A DNA stretch of 64,000 nucleotides. It comes from Lamellibrachia columna. Its lineage: Eukaryota; Annelida; Polychaeta; Sabellida; Siboglinidae. The notes beneath the pieces were generated by a model. It was given only the letters and a program-made list of their open reading frames with translations, searched no databases and had not been told where the DNA came from. The DNA lies in assembly GCA_963662155.1 (NCBI GenBank), contig OY759266.1, forward strand, positions 1,626,001 through 1,690,000, written 5' to 3'. Below, piece after piece: positions 21,236 through 29,924 of this stretch (position 1 is the first letter of the stretch; each line of letters opens with the position of its first letter). A program made the position numbers and the translations under genes.

Positions 21236-23968
21236 GTTGAGTATTGAGTAAGTAATCTAAATAGTTGTGGTTGAAGAAAATGATAATTCATATATAAGAT
21301 TTAGCATTGATAGTCACAGTAAATGGGAGATAAGTACCGTGTCAATCATTAAATGATATTTGGTCATATTGTGACATTACTGAAAATCTGTCATATCAAT
21401 GCAAGTTTATTTAGTAGAATGGAAATGTATTTTCCAGAGATACATCAGGGTATGATTATCATACGTTGCCCTCGCTGTGTTTCTGGCTAGTCTTACTTCT
21501 CCACCCATTCGACAGGGCTACAGAATATTCAACACATGGATGGGTGACCCGTCCAAGGTCATCCTTCTGGAGGAGATGCTGAAGGTCATTCGTGATGAAG
21601 ACCTGCTGGACAGTGTAACCAGAGTGGGCCGGAGACTGGTCCAGGGGATGGCGCAGCTACAGGTAATGGTGATCTTACCTGGTTTGTTGGAGCTGCAGGT
21701 GAAATGTTTGTAGAATGACACTTTTGTAGAACTAGTGGATATCATTGTGGTAAACTCTGCAGCTACATTGACAGTAGATTATTGTTACACATTTGTGGCA
21801 TTTAAATATCATCTGAGTGTTGTTTGAAGATCAAGAAAATAAGGTAGATATAAAATGATCATGTGTTGTTACAATGATCAAATCCATTAATGTTGTTTGA
21901 ACTGATGAACTGTTCTATTCTAATTGCACTGAAGTTTGTAATTTACTCTTGTGTTTTGTTTCTCGTGTATTGTAGAGTTAAAACTAGCTATAAACCCTCA
22001 TTATAGTAAATATGATATTTAACATGTACTATTTTGTATGTATTCCTTTATTACAATCATTATAATAAACCATCTTTAAACTGCCTCTGGAGACATTGTA
22101 AGCTCTGCTAGAGTACAGAATGTCTGTAGCTGTGTTTGCACAGCGCAGGACTCTGTAGTTGTGTTTGCACAGCGCAGGACGTCTGTAGCTGTGTTTGCAC
22201 AGCACAGGACGTCTGTAGCTGTGTTTACACACAGCACAGGACGTCTGTAGCTGTGTTTGCACAGCACAGGACGTCTGTAGCTGTGTTTGCACAGCACAGG
22301 ACGTATGTAGCTGTGTTTGCAAAGCACAGGATGTCTGTAGCTGTGTTTACACAGCACAGGACGTCTGTAGCTGTGTTTACACACAGCACAGGACGTCTGT
22401 AGCTGTGTTTACACTGCCCAGGACGTCCATAGCTGTGTTTACACAGCACAATGCGTCCATTAGTTTTGTAAAATTGTCTAACTGAACATATCATTTGTGT
22501 AAACAGGACATTACTGCCTGTTGAAATGCAGCTGTAGTCAGTTACAAACACTTAAAGGGTCGTCATAAGTGCTCAATGTATAGTGGCATGTATTGCTGGG
22601 CTTTGGTGGGACTAGTGAATCTCAGCATCAGTAGCGCCACCTAAAGAGTGAAACGGATATTAATTCACACTGACATTTGGCTATACAAATTGTTTTAAAA
22701 CTGTTTTACTATTGTTTTAAAAGACGAATACAGTATTGGCATTTCTGCATTTCTTTCGCATTAATGGTGCTTTTTTGTTATACTAAATTGACGAATAAAT
22801 GTTTAAGCTACTTGTGGTGGTTTATATTCATGGTTGAATATAAACCATTTGTTGTGGTTTATATTCATGGTTGAATATAAACTACTTGTGGTTTATATTC
22901 ATTTTTGAATATAAACCACTTGTTGTGGGTTATATTCATGAGTGGAATATAAACCTCTCATTGTGGTTTATATTCATGGTTGAATATGGACAGGAGGCCG
23001 GCAGCTGTTGGCTGTGCTTTTGGATTGGCAATATGCACATAATAGTATGTCCCACACCACGTATTGAGGGGTATGAACAAATACTAAACACATTACGGTT
23101 ATTTGGACTTTATGAACTTATGTGATCACCCCTTAGTGAAACAAGCATTATTATGACATTATATATTACCCATGTGACTTTGGCTTAACTATTAAGACTT
23201 CTCAACTGAATCAGTTCTATGAAGTTTATGATTGTACTTAACAAAATTCAAATTACTGTTCACAAACTAATTTAGACTAACAGTTTAATATTCTTTTGGC
23301 TTGTCTTAAGCACTCCTAAATAACCCCAATGCACAGATATTTCAAGAAACTAGCTGTATGATATGCACATCAACTTTTATGTTTTGACTAAAATAATTGA
23401 AGGAAATGTTATAAATGACTGTTGCAGGAGCGCTACCCCAGCCAGCTGAGTGGGGCGAGGGGCAAGGGCATGTTCTGTGCCGTGGATGTCAGAGACGCCA
23501 AGCACAGGGACCAGCTACTGACAGACCTGAAGAACAACGGTTGGTCAAAACTCTGCATTATACCAATCTAGAGCAGGGAAATACCTTTAGAAAAAAGGCT
23601 AGCTTTTATTATTATTATTTTTTAATTACATATAACAGTAAGAAGCGCCAAGGAAGGAAGCCAAGTTTACCTTTAAATACATTTTATTATTTTTTGCACA
23701 GTTTTTATATGTATTTTGTATGTATAATCTTTTATAGTTTTTATTTCTGTCATTTTATATAAAGCTCTTTTGAAGGAAAATTTATTATATTTACTGATAC
23801 TGATATTTAATACTAGTGACATAAGTCTTTATTCTTCTTTTTCCAGGCGTGGTTGCGGCCGGGAGTGGGGTGCACACACTCAGACTCCGCCCCACTCTCA
23901 TCTTCCAGGAGCACCATGCTGATGTCTTCCTCAGCATCTTTGATGATGTCCTACGCAGAAACAATTAG
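445..23968 (+). CDS. ABAT: 4-aminobutyrate aminotransferase (GABA transaminase), whole spliced gene, 5' end missing
   Basis: PLP-dependent class-III aminotransferase of the mitochondrial matrix that moves the amino group of GABA to 2-oxoglutarate, giving succinate semialdehyde and glutamate (family knowledge). Spliced coding order: 445-587, 10313-10430, 11247-11296, 11968-12048, 13489-13581, 14907-15033, then either 15375-15523 or 18337-18485, then 19014-19151, 20719-20886, 21516-21662, 23428-23539, 23847-23968. Every junction has GT/AG and the phases join without a break, giving about 484 residues against about 500 for mammalian ABAT. Visible landmarks in order: [29 protein letters not shown] (the [2Fe-2S] CxxC), AFHGRTMG (substrate-carboxylate Arg), [23 protein letters not shown] (PLP-ring Asp), FSKKMMTGG (Schiff-base Lys), [10 protein letters not shown] and LRLRPTL. 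The start codon and most of the leader are upstream of the window. No premature stop or frameshift is seen, so the gene appears intact. Confidence 0.93.
592..646 (+). repeat. tRNA-like SINE head, degraded
   Basis: Begins four bases after the exon A donor. It reads gtggcactgtggttagaac (A-box-like) and ends with cccgggttttaaccc (B-box-like with a damaged core). The same head pattern recurs at 40776-40830. It is a SINE remnant rather than a functional tRNA because the arms do not pair cleanly. Confidence 0.5.
797..1565. repeat. 25-bp minisatellite, about 31 copies
   Basis: Unit ggtctgccagggggtggaat plus gacca, with variants lacking one g (24 bp) and a cgttagaatg variant near the 3' end. It lies in ABAT intron 1. 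The minus strand is open for about 157 codons only because the unit lacks a stop; it is not a gene. Confidence 0.95.
1911..8153. repeat. 52-bp minisatellite, about 120 copies
   Basis: A 6.2-kb array of nearly identical 52-bp units containing catggctgtagccagtgtgg and agtagtttccttcag. Variants are few and shared between units (caacaagg for caacatgg, gtcaag for gtccag, gaagcaac for gaaacaac). This points to recent homogenisation by unequal exchange or slippage. It fills most of ABAT intron 1. Every unit contains TTTCCTTCAG, which looks like a 3' splice site. Confidence 0.97.
8480..9165 (+). mobile_element. possible solo LTR or retroelement promoter remnant
   Basis: Single-copy DNA in intron 1 with an LTR-like layout: a TATAAAT box at 8835-8841, then about 200 bp later an ATTAAA polyadenylation-like hexamer at 9048-9053, then a GC-richer tail ending near a run of g at 9147-9152. 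I could not define matched ends or a target-site duplication, so this is a guess from architecture alone. The rest of 8154-9540 shows nothing I recognise. Confidence 0.3.
9549..9668. repeat. 21-bp minisatellite, about 6 copies
   Basis: Unit tttccccatccatgtgacat plus g, in ABAT intron 1. It is a multiple of three, so the minus strand reads as a short MDGETCH repeat that I regard as non-coding. Confidence 0.9.
9836..10172. repeat. 10-bp minisatellite, about 33 copies
   Basis: Tandem acacgacaac with scattered variants (actcgacaac, acacgacgac, acatgacaac). It is the last array before exon B. All open frames across it on both strands are stop-free repeat artefacts. Confidence 0.95.
10313..10430 (+). 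CDS. ABAT: ABAT exon B
   Basis: Acceptor ggctgttgcag|gca, donor ccactgg|gtaagt. Begins phase 0, ends phase 1. Encodes [19 protein letters not shown] and [13 protein letters not shown]. The Y-T-Q-I stretch corresponds to the substrate-pocket Tyr/Ile of the mammalian enzyme (recalled, not aligned by tool). Confidence 0.95.
10631..11184. repeat. 19-bp minisatellite, about 29 copies
   Basis: Unit acagttgtacacagtgaga with a recurring gtt/ttt variant, in the intron between exons B and C, ending about 60 bp before exon C. The long Cys/Leu-rich minus-strand frames are artefacts. Confidence 0.95.
11247..11296 (+). CDS. ABAT: ABAT exon C
   Basis: A 50-nt exon: acceptor ccatttcag|gt, donor aacctg|gtcagt. 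With one base from exon B it encodes [17 protein letters not shown], matching the GYSHP segment of vertebrate ABAT. Ends phase 0. It is short but required by phase and by homology on both sides. Confidence 0.93.
11360..11622. repeat. degenerate tandem repeat (tatggggtgtct-like)
   Basis: Diverged units of about 15-17 bp built on tatggggtgtcttata in the intron between exons C and D. It is an older, less homogeneous array than its neighbours. Confidence 0.8.
11690..11896. repeat. 51-bp minisatellite, 4 copies
   Basis: Four near-identical units beginning acttgtactcattgacagag, in the intron between exons C and D. The unit is a multiple of three, so it reads as a 17-residue repeat; no evidence of coding. 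Confidence 0.92.
11968..12048 (+). CDS. ABAT: ABAT exon D
   Basis: Acceptor tctcttacag|aag, donor catggca|gtaagt. Phase 0 to 0, 27 codons including [13 protein letters not shown] and [11 protein letters not shown], matching the VNRPALG segment of vertebrate ABAT. Its last 14 bases plus the donor are the founding unit of the array that follows. Confidence 0.95.
12049..13395. repeat. 25-bp minisatellite carrying the exon D splice donor, about 54 copies
   Basis: Each unit is cctccctcatggca|gtaagt plus gtcaa, i.e. the last coding bases of exon D and the intron's first bases. Most copies keep GTAAGT and many others read GTAACT. The array starts at the real junction with no gap. Reading on past the true donor frameshifts after one unit (25 nt) and meets an in-frame TAA at the 18th codon. 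The last units are more diverged (cctcccatatgacag). Confidence 0.96.
13489..13581 (+). CDS. ABAT: ABAT exon E ([2Fe-2S] CxxC)
   Basis: Acceptor tgttttgacag|att, donor tacagg|gtgagt; phase 0 to 0, 31 codons. Encodes [20 protein letters not shown] and [15 protein letters not shown] is the two-cysteine motif that, with its partner from the other subunit, holds the inter-subunit [2Fe-2S] cluster in pig ABAT. The Ser between the cysteines of the mammalian CGSC is Ala here. Confidence 0.95.
13700..14190 (+). repeat. dispersed repeat, copy 1 (about 0.48 kb)
   Basis: Matches the reverse complement of 24370-24800 over most of its length. Shared blocks include gttagatctggtaag, agtggatatccaaaatg, gatcacatgacaaagt and aatagtttgtctgatgattt. 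It lies in the intron between exons E and F. It has no ORF, and I could not assign its family (possibly a MITE). Confidence 0.8.
14263..14410. repeat. 18-bp minisatellite, 8 copies
   Basis: Unit agagtccactgaactaac, near-perfect, in the intron between exons E and F. Six-residue minus-strand repeats are artefacts. Confidence 0.92.
14800..14871. repeat. 17-bp minisatellite, 4 copies, acceptor-like
   Basis: Unit gttgttgtacaggtaga, ending 35 bp before the exon F acceptor. Each unit ends in TTGTACAG, resembling a 3' splice site; the real acceptor downstream is gttgttctag. Confidence 0.85.
14907..15033 (+). CDS. ABAT: ABAT exon F (substrate-carboxylate Arg)
   Basis: Acceptor ggttgttctag|agg, donor accatgg|gtgagt; phase 0 to 1. 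The hydrophilic [17 protein letters not shown] corresponds to the variable surface loop, followed by [20 protein letters not shown] and GRTMG. The Phe and Arg of AFHGRTMG are active-site residues in pig ABAT (Phe189 and Arg192 as recalled). Confidence 0.94.
15375..15523 (+). CDS. ABAT: ABAT exon G1, first of two alternative exons
   Basis: 149 nt, acceptor ttgacctag|gt, donor agtgag|gtaaag, phase 1 to 0. With the g from exon F it encodes 50 residues starting [20 protein letters not shown] and ending AEDAKSISE. It aligns without gaps to exon G2 at 26 of 50 positions by my count, and both match the same stretch of vertebrate ABAT. The THSK lysine (Lys203 of pig ABAT, near the active site, as recalled) is kept. 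The C-terminal third departs most from the canonical sequence. The frame is clean and both splice sites are good, so it is not an obvious pseudo-exon. Confidence 0.9.
15840..17872. repeat. 46/50-bp minisatellite between the alternative ABAT exons
   Basis: About 42 copies of gtagcaccatggatgtg plus tcttcatctagtg and a gtgtaatagacc tail. The left half has 46-bp units (gtgtgtcttcatc); the right half has 50-bp units (gtgttcttatcttcatc), so two subfamilies expanded side by side. It fills about 2.0 of the 2.8 kb between exons G1 and G2. Confidence 0.96.
18337..18485 (+). CDS. ABAT: ABAT exon G2, second of two alternative exons
   Basis: 149 nt, acceptor gttattatag|gt, donor caacag|gtaact, phase 1 to 0, identical in length and phase to G1. 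Encodes [20 protein letters not shown] through [13 protein letters not shown] and ending [10 protein letters not shown], which is closer to the vertebrate form (EEARCLEE as recalled) than G1. Splicing F-G2-H or F-G1-H keeps frame. Including both or neither shifts it. G2 is probably the ancestral version. Confidence 0.93.
19014..19151 (+). CDS. ABAT: ABAT exon H (VEPIQGEGG)
   Basis: Acceptor gatcattacag|gtg, donor taaagac|gtaagt; phase 0 to 0, 46 codons. Contains [20 protein letters not shown]; the Glu of GEGG corresponds to the active-site Glu270 of pig ABAT (recalled). It continues with [12 protein letters not shown]. Confidence 0.95.
19152..19548. repeat. about 18-bp minisatellite carrying the exon H splice donor
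   Basis: Starts at the exon H donor. Diverged units of taaagatgtaagtatcgt repeat the junction taaagac|gtaagtatt. I count about ten GTAAGT hexamers. It is less homogeneous than the exon D array, so probably older. Confidence 0.88.
19825..20103. repeat. 33-bp minisatellite, about 8 copies
   Basis: Unit catgcctgagacaatgacag plus ttacaactgttta, in the intron between exons H and I. It reads as [11 protein letters not shown] repeats in one frame only because the length is a multiple of three. Confidence 0.92.
20193..20718. repeat. 20-bp minisatellite carrying the exon I splice acceptor, about 26 copies
   Basis: Unit tgatgtgtatgccttcagca with ca/tt/ta endings. The final unit is the real exon I acceptor (gtatgccttcag|tac). 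Nearly every unit has CCTTCAG or CATTCAG. Retaining even one unit (20 nt) shifts the reading frame of exon I. Confidence 0.95.
20719..20886 (+). CDS. ABAT: ABAT exon I (PLP-binding Asp and catalytic Lys)
   Basis: Acceptor is the last unit of the upstream array; donor actgag|gtacca (weak beyond GT); phase 0 to 0, 56 codons. Contains [18 protein letters not shown] (Asp to the PLP ring nitrogen, Gln to the ring) and [20 protein letters not shown], where a lysine of SKK forms the Schiff base. All key residues are present. Confidence 0.96.
21178..21232. repeat. (TA)n microsatellite
   Basis: About 27 TA dinucleotides in the intron between exons I and J. Confidence 0.95.
21516..21662 (+). CDS. ABAT: ABAT exon J
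   Basis: Acceptor cattcgacag|ggc, donor ctacag|gtaatg; phase 0 to 0, 49 codons. Begins [20 protein letters not shown], the YRIFNTW motif whose Thr contacts the PLP phosphate of the partner subunit in pig ABAT (recalled). It continues with the helix [17 protein letters not shown]. Confidence 0.95.
22108..22455. repeat. about 31-bp minisatellite, about 11 copies
   Basis: Unit gacgtctgtagctgtgtttg plus cacagcacag, with 2-bp insertions (cacacagcac), in the intron between exons J and K. The Cys-rich open frames are artefacts. Confidence 0.92.
22812..22988. repeat. tandem array of palindromic units, about 5 copies
   Basis: Each unit is a hairpin: gtggtttatattca, a 4-base loop, then tgaatataaaccac. 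In the best unit the 14-bp stem is perfect. Units have variant loops and a few arm mismatches. It lies in the intron between exons J and K. Confidence 0.88.
23428..23539 (+). CDS. ABAT: ABAT exon K
   Basis: Acceptor gactgttgcag|gag, donor aacaacg|gttggt (non-consensus after GT); phase 0 to 1. Encodes [20 protein letters not shown] and [14 protein letters not shown], matching the RYPQFISRVRGRGTFCSFD segment of vertebrate ABAT (recalled). The unusual donor is fixed by phase and homology. Confidence 0.92.
23847..23968 (+). CDS. ABAT: ABAT exon L (C-terminal exon with stop)
   Basis: Acceptor ctttttccag|gc; starts phase 1 and ends with TAG at 23966-23968. Encodes [20 protein letters not shown] then [20 protein letters not shown]. 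The LRLRPTL arginine binds the 2-oxoglutarate or glutamate carboxylate in the family. Its length and ending match vertebrate ABAT. Confidence 0.95.
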
Positions 23969-24006
23969 CCAAGCACTTTGGGGCTTTGTAAATACAAGTT
24001 AATTCC

Positions 24007-24359
24007 AATAAACCCAAAAAAATCAATGTAGGTGGGTGGGTAAATGGTCTACTTGGATTATTACAAAAAAATTGGAAAGGCAAAGTTTTTAGGTTTTTTT
24101 TCTGGTAGAAATTTTGCAACAATGGCTTTCCATTGACAGTATTGGCAGGTAAAGTGCCTCTCTCTGTTTGATTATTGGCTTTGCTATATTTCAAAAGCCC
24201 CTTATTAAAAATAATAATTTTTACTCTCACGATGTCTACAAAAAAACTTAAAACAGAGCTGTGGTTTTCTGTTGTTTACTTTGGAATATATTTGTGGACA
24301 AATGTTTAATAGAATTGTGCTAATTAATAAAATGGCATAGTATCTGCTATTATATTAAA
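24007..24359 (+). terminator. candidate ABAT polyadenylation signals
   Basis: AATAAA at 24007-24012 (39 bp after the stop) and 24326-24331, and ATTAAA at 24354-24359. The early one would give a very short 3' UTR. The pair near 24330-24360, just before the dispersed repeat at 24370, is an equally good candidate. Sequence cannot decide. Confidence 0.5.
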
Positions 24360-24369
24360 GGTTCCATCT

Positions 24370-24800
24370 CAATTCGATGTTTTGCTAGTCTCATTTCAAA
24401 TTCATTTTGTGAAAAATCAAACCTACCCAGTATCCGCTGCAACATACTACCTCGTTTTGTATGTAGTTTTGTGAAATCATCAGACAAACTATTAAATGAC
24501 TTAAATTTTCGTCAAATGGAAACACTTCAAACTTTGTCATGTGATCGATGAGAAGGTGAAAGTCACACCCTTGCTCGACATTGACCCACTCAGTGTTTAC
24601 CATTTTGGATATCCACTATTTTGATCCTTACCAGATCTAACAACTAAAGTCGATTCTTTCAATGATTTGGAACAAAAATAAGCATTTTTTATTAAATCGA
24701 CTAAGGATACTACATAAACTATTCACACACTACATATATGGACGTCAATGAACCAGATTTGCAATAGGCTAAATCAGTTAAGGATGGAGTTATAATGCTA
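24370..24800 (-). repeat. dispersed repeat, copy 2 (inverted relative to copy 1)
   Basis: Reverse complement of the element at 13700-14190, with colinear blocks over about 430 bp. It lies just past the ABAT 3' end. No coding capacity seen. Confidence 0.8.
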
Positions 24801-24886
24801 AATTGTAAAATGTCTAACACATTGAATGTTAGTGTATAAAAATCATCAATATTTGACTCTTTAAATTGCTTCAGTACATTAACCAC

Positions 24887-27800
24887 CACTGGGTGCTCGC
24901 TGTGTACCCACTGGGTGCTCACTGTGTACCCACTGGGTGCTCACTGTGTACCCACTGGGTGCTCACTGTGTACCCACTGGATGCTCGCTGTGTACCCACT
25001 GGGTGCTCACTATGTACCCACTGGGTGCTCACTGTGTACCCACTGGGTGCTCACTGTGTACCCACTGGGTGCTCACAGTGTACCCACTGGGTGCTCACTG
25101 TGTATCCACTTGGTGCTCACTGAGTACTCACTGGGTGCTCACTGTGTACCCACTGGGTGCTCACTGTGTACCCACTGGGTGCTCACTGTATACCCACTGG
25201 GTGCTCTCTGTGTACCGACTGGGTGCTCGCTGTGTACCGACTGGGTGCTCGCTGTGTATCCACTGGATGCTCACTGTGTACCCACTGGGTGCTCACTGTG
25301 TACCCACTGGGTGCTCACTGTGTACCCACTGGGTGCTCACTGTGTACCCACTGGGTGCTCACTGTGTACCCACTGGGTGCTCGCTGTGTACCCACTGGGT
25401 GCTCACTGTGTGTACCCACTGGGTGCTCACTGTGTACCCACTGGATGCTCACTGTGTACCCACTGGGAGCTCACTGTGTACCCACTGGATGCTCACTGTG
25501 TACCCACTGGGTGCTCACTGTGTACCCACTGGGTGCTCATTGTATACCCACTGGGTGCTCTCTGTGTACCGACTGGGTGCTCGCTGTGTACCGACTGGGT
25601 GCTCGCTGTGTATCCACTGGATGCTCACTGTGTACCCACTGGGTGCTCACTGTGTACCCACTGGGTGCTCACTGTGTACCCACTGGGTGCTCACCATGTA
25701 CCCACTGGGTGCTCACCGTGTACCCACTGGGTGCTCACTGTAAACCCACTGGGTGTGCACTGTTTACCCACTGGGTGTTCACTGTGTGTACCCACTGGGT
25801 GCTCACTGTGTACCCACTGGGTGCTCACTGTGTACCCACTTGGTGCTCACTGAGTACTCACTGGGTGCTCACTGTGTACCCACTGGGTGCTCACTGTGTA
25901 CACACTGGATGCTCACTGTGTACCCACTTGGTGCTCACTGTGTACCCACTGGGTGTTCACTGGATGCTCACTGGGTGCTCACTGTGTACCCACTGGGTGC
26001 TCACTGTGTACCCACTGGGTGCTCACTGTGTACCCACTGGGTGCTCACTGTGTACCCACTGGGTGCTCACTGTGGACCCACTGGATGCTCACTGTGTACC
26101 CACTCGGTGCTCACTGTGTACCCACTGGGTGCTCACTGTGTACCCACTGGGTGCTCACTGTGTACCCACTGGGTGCTCGCTGTGTACCCACTGGGTGCTC
26201 ACTGTGTACCCACTGGATGCTCACTGTGTACCCACTGGGAGCTCACTGTGTACCCACTGGATGCTCACTGTGTACCCACTGGGTGTTCACTGGATGCTCA
26301 CTGGGTGCTCACTGTGTACCCACTGGATGCTAACTGTGTACCCACTGGGAGCTCACTGTGTACCCACTGGATGCTCACTGTGTACCCACTGGGTGTTCAC
26401 TGGATGCTCACTGGGTGCTCACTGTGTACCCACTGGGTGCTCACTGTGTACACACTGGATGCTCACTGTGTACCCACTGGGTGCTCACTGTGTACCCACT
26501 GGGTGCTCACTGTGTACCCACTGGGTGCTCGCTGTGTACCCACTGGGTGCTCACTGTGTGTACCCACTGGGTGCTCACTGTGTACCCACTGGATGCTCAC
26601 TGTGTACCCACTGGGAGCTCACTGTGTACCCACTGGATGCTCACTGGGTGTTCACTGGGTGCTCACTGTGTACCCACTGGGTGCTCACTGTGTACCCACT
26701 GGATGCTCACTGTGTACCCACTGGGTGCTCACTGTGTACCCACTGGATGCTCACTGTGTACCCACTGGGAGCTCACTGTGTACCCACTGGATGCTCACTG
26801 TGTACCCACTGGATGCTCACTGTGTACCCACTGGGTGCTCACTGTGTACCCACTGGGTGCTCACTGTGTACCCACTGGGTGTTCACTGTGTACCCACTGG
26901 GTGCTCACTGTGTACCCACTGGGTGCTCACTGTGTACCCACTGGGTGCTCGCTGTGTACCCACTGGGTGCTCGCTGTGTACCCACTGGGTGCTCACTGTG
27001 TACCCACTGGGTGCTCACAGTGTACCCACTGGGTGCTCGCTGTGTACCCACTGGGTGCTCACTGTGTACCCACTGGATGCTCACTGTGTACCCACTGGGA
27101 GCTCACTGTGTACCCACTGGATGCTCACTGTGTACCCACTGGGTGTTCACTGGGTGCTCACTGTGTACCCACTGGGTGCTCATTGTGTACCCACTGGATG
27201 CTCACTGTGTACCCACTGGGTGCTCACTGTGTACCCACTGGATGCTCACTGTGTACCCACTGGGAGCTCACTGTGTACCCACTGGATGTTCACTGTGTAC
27301 CCACTGGGTGTTCACTGGGTGCTCACTGGGTGCTCACTGTGTACCCACTGGGTGCTCACTGTGTACCCACTGGGTGCTCACTGTGTACACACTAGATGCT
27401 CACTGTGTACCCACTGGGTGCTCACTGTGTACCCACTGGGTGCTCACTGTGTACCCACTGGGTGCTCGCTGTGTACCCACTGGGTGTTCACTGGATGCTC
27501 ACTGGGTGCTCACTGTGTACCCACTGGGTGCTCACTGTGTACCCACTGGGTGCTCACTGTGTACACACTAGATGCTCACTGTGTACCCACTTGGTGCTCA
27601 CTGTGTACCCACTGGGTGTTCACTGGATGCTCACTGGGTGCTCACTGTGTACCCACTGGGTGCTCACTGTGTACCCACTGGATGCTCACTATGTACCCAC
27701 TGGGTGCTCACTGTGTACCCACTGGGTGCTCACTGTGTACCCACTGGATGCTCACTGTGTACCCACTCGGTGCTCACTGTGTACCCACTGGGTGCTCACT

Positions 27801-29903
27801 GTGTACCCACTGGGTTCTCACTGTGTACCCACTGGGTGCTCTCTGTGTACCCACTGGGTGCTCACTGTGTACTCACTGGGTGCTCACTGTGTACCCACTG
27901 GGTGCTCACTGTGTACTCACTGGATGTTCACTGTGTACCCACTGAGTACTCACTCTGTACCCACTGATTGCTCAATGTAAATCCTCTGAGTGCTCGCTGT
28001 GTAACTACTGGGTGCTCAATGTAAACCCACTGGGTGTCCACTGTGTACCCACTGGGTGCTCACTGTAAACCCACTGGGTGTTCACTGTGTGTACCCACTG
28101 GGTGTTCAATGTGTACTTAATGGGTGCTCACTGTAAACCCATAAGTGTTCACTGTCTTTACCCACTGGGTGCTCACTGTGTACCCACTGGGTGCTCACTG
28201 TGTACCCACTGGGTGCTCGTTGTGTACCCACTGGGTGCTCACTGTGTACCCACTGGATGCTCACTGTGTACCCACTGGGAGCTCACTGTGTACCCACTGG
28301 ATGCTCACTGTGTACCCACTGGGTGTTCACTGGATGCTCACTGGGTGCTCACTGTGTACCCACTGGGTGCTCACTGTGTACCCACTGGATGCTCACTGTG
28401 TACCCACTGGGAGCTCACTGTGTACCCACAGAATGCTCACTGTGTACCCACTGGGTGTTCACTGGATGCTCACTGGGTGCTCACTGTGTACCCACTGGGT
28501 GCTCACTGTGTACCCACTGGGTGCTCACTGTGTACACACTGGATGCTCACTGTGTACCCACTTGGTGCTCACTGTGTACCCACTGGGTGTTCACTGGATG
28601 CTCACTGGGTGCTCACTGTGTACCCACTGGGTGCTCACTGTGTACCCACTGGGTGCTCACTGTGTACCCACTGGGTGCTCACTGTGTACCCACTGGATGC
28701 TCACTGTGTACCCACTCGGTGCTCACTGTGTACCCACTGGGTGCTCCCTGTGTACCCACTGGGTGCTCACTGTGTACCCACTGGGTGCTCGCTGTGTACC
28801 CACTGGGTGTTCACTGTGTGTACCCACTGGGTGCTCACTGTGTACCCACTGGATGCTCACTGTGTACCCACTGGGTGCTCACTGTGTACCCACTGGATGC
28901 TCACTGTGTACCCACTGGGAGCTCACTGTGTACCCACTGGATGCTCACTGTGAACCCACTGGATGCTCACTGTGTACCCACTGGGTGCTCATTGTGTACC
29001 CACTGGGTGCTCACTGTGTACCCACTGGGTGCTCACTGTGTACCCACTGGGTGCTCACTGTGTACCCACTGGGTGCTCACTGTGTACCCACTGGGTGCTC
29101 ACTGTGTACCCACTGGGTGCTCACTGTGTACCCACTGGGTGCTCACTGTGTACTCACTGGGTGCTCACTGTGTACCCACTGGGTGCTCACTGTGTACTCA
29201 CTGGGTGTTCACTGTGTACCCACTTGGTGCTCACTGTGTACTCACTGGATGCTCACTGGGTGTCCACTGTGTACCCACTGGGTACTCAATGTAAACTCAC
29301 TGGGTGTCCACTGTGTACCTACTGAGTACTCACTGTGTACCCACTGGGTGTTCACTGTGTACCCACTGAGTACTCACTCTGTACCCACTGATTGCTCAAT
29401 GTAAATCCACTGAGTGCTCGCTGTGTACCCACTGGGTGCTCAATGTAAACCCACTGGGTGTCCACTGTGTACCCACTGGGTGCTCACTGTAAACCCACTG
29501 GGTTTTCACTGTGTGTACCCACTGGGTGCTCACTGAGTGCTCACTGGGTGATCAGTGTCCACTGTGTGTTCACTGTGCACCCACTGGGTGGTCACTGTGT
29601 ACCCACTGGGTGTTCACTGTGTATTCACTGGGTGTCCACTGTGTACTCATTGGGTGTTCAATGTGTACCCACTTGGTGTTCACTGTGTACCCACTCAGTG
29701 CTCACTGTGCATCTACTGGGTGCTCACAGTATACCCACTGGGTGCTCACTGTGTACCCATTAGGTGCTCACACAGTGCTCATTGGGTGTTTACTGTATTC
29801 CTAAAGGGCGTTCATTAGGTACCCACTGGGTGCTCACTGTGTACCCACTTGGTGCTCACACAGTGCTCACTGGGTGTTCATTTAGTGTTCACTGGGTGCT
29901 CAA
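24887..29903. repeat. 22-bp minisatellite, about 228 copies
   Basis: A 5-kb array of tgctcactgtgtacccactg plus gg, with variants (ggatgctc, ggagctc, ggtgttc, cgctgtg, 24-bp ctgtgtgtaccc) that recur in blocks, implying higher-order duplications. Because 22 is not a multiple of three and the unit has no stop, all three + frames stay open for hundreds of codons (up to about 800). I call this non-coding satellite DNA. The 3' end (27960-29903) is more diverged. Confidence 0.97.
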
Positions 29904-29924
29904 TGGGGCTATTTGTATATGGCT

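Noticed and set aside
25157..27571. 804-codon + strand open frame (and sister frames of 730 and 345 codons)
   Set aside because: It lies wholly inside the 22-bp satellite. All three frames are open at once and no start context or non-repeat domain exists, so it is not a protein-coding gene.
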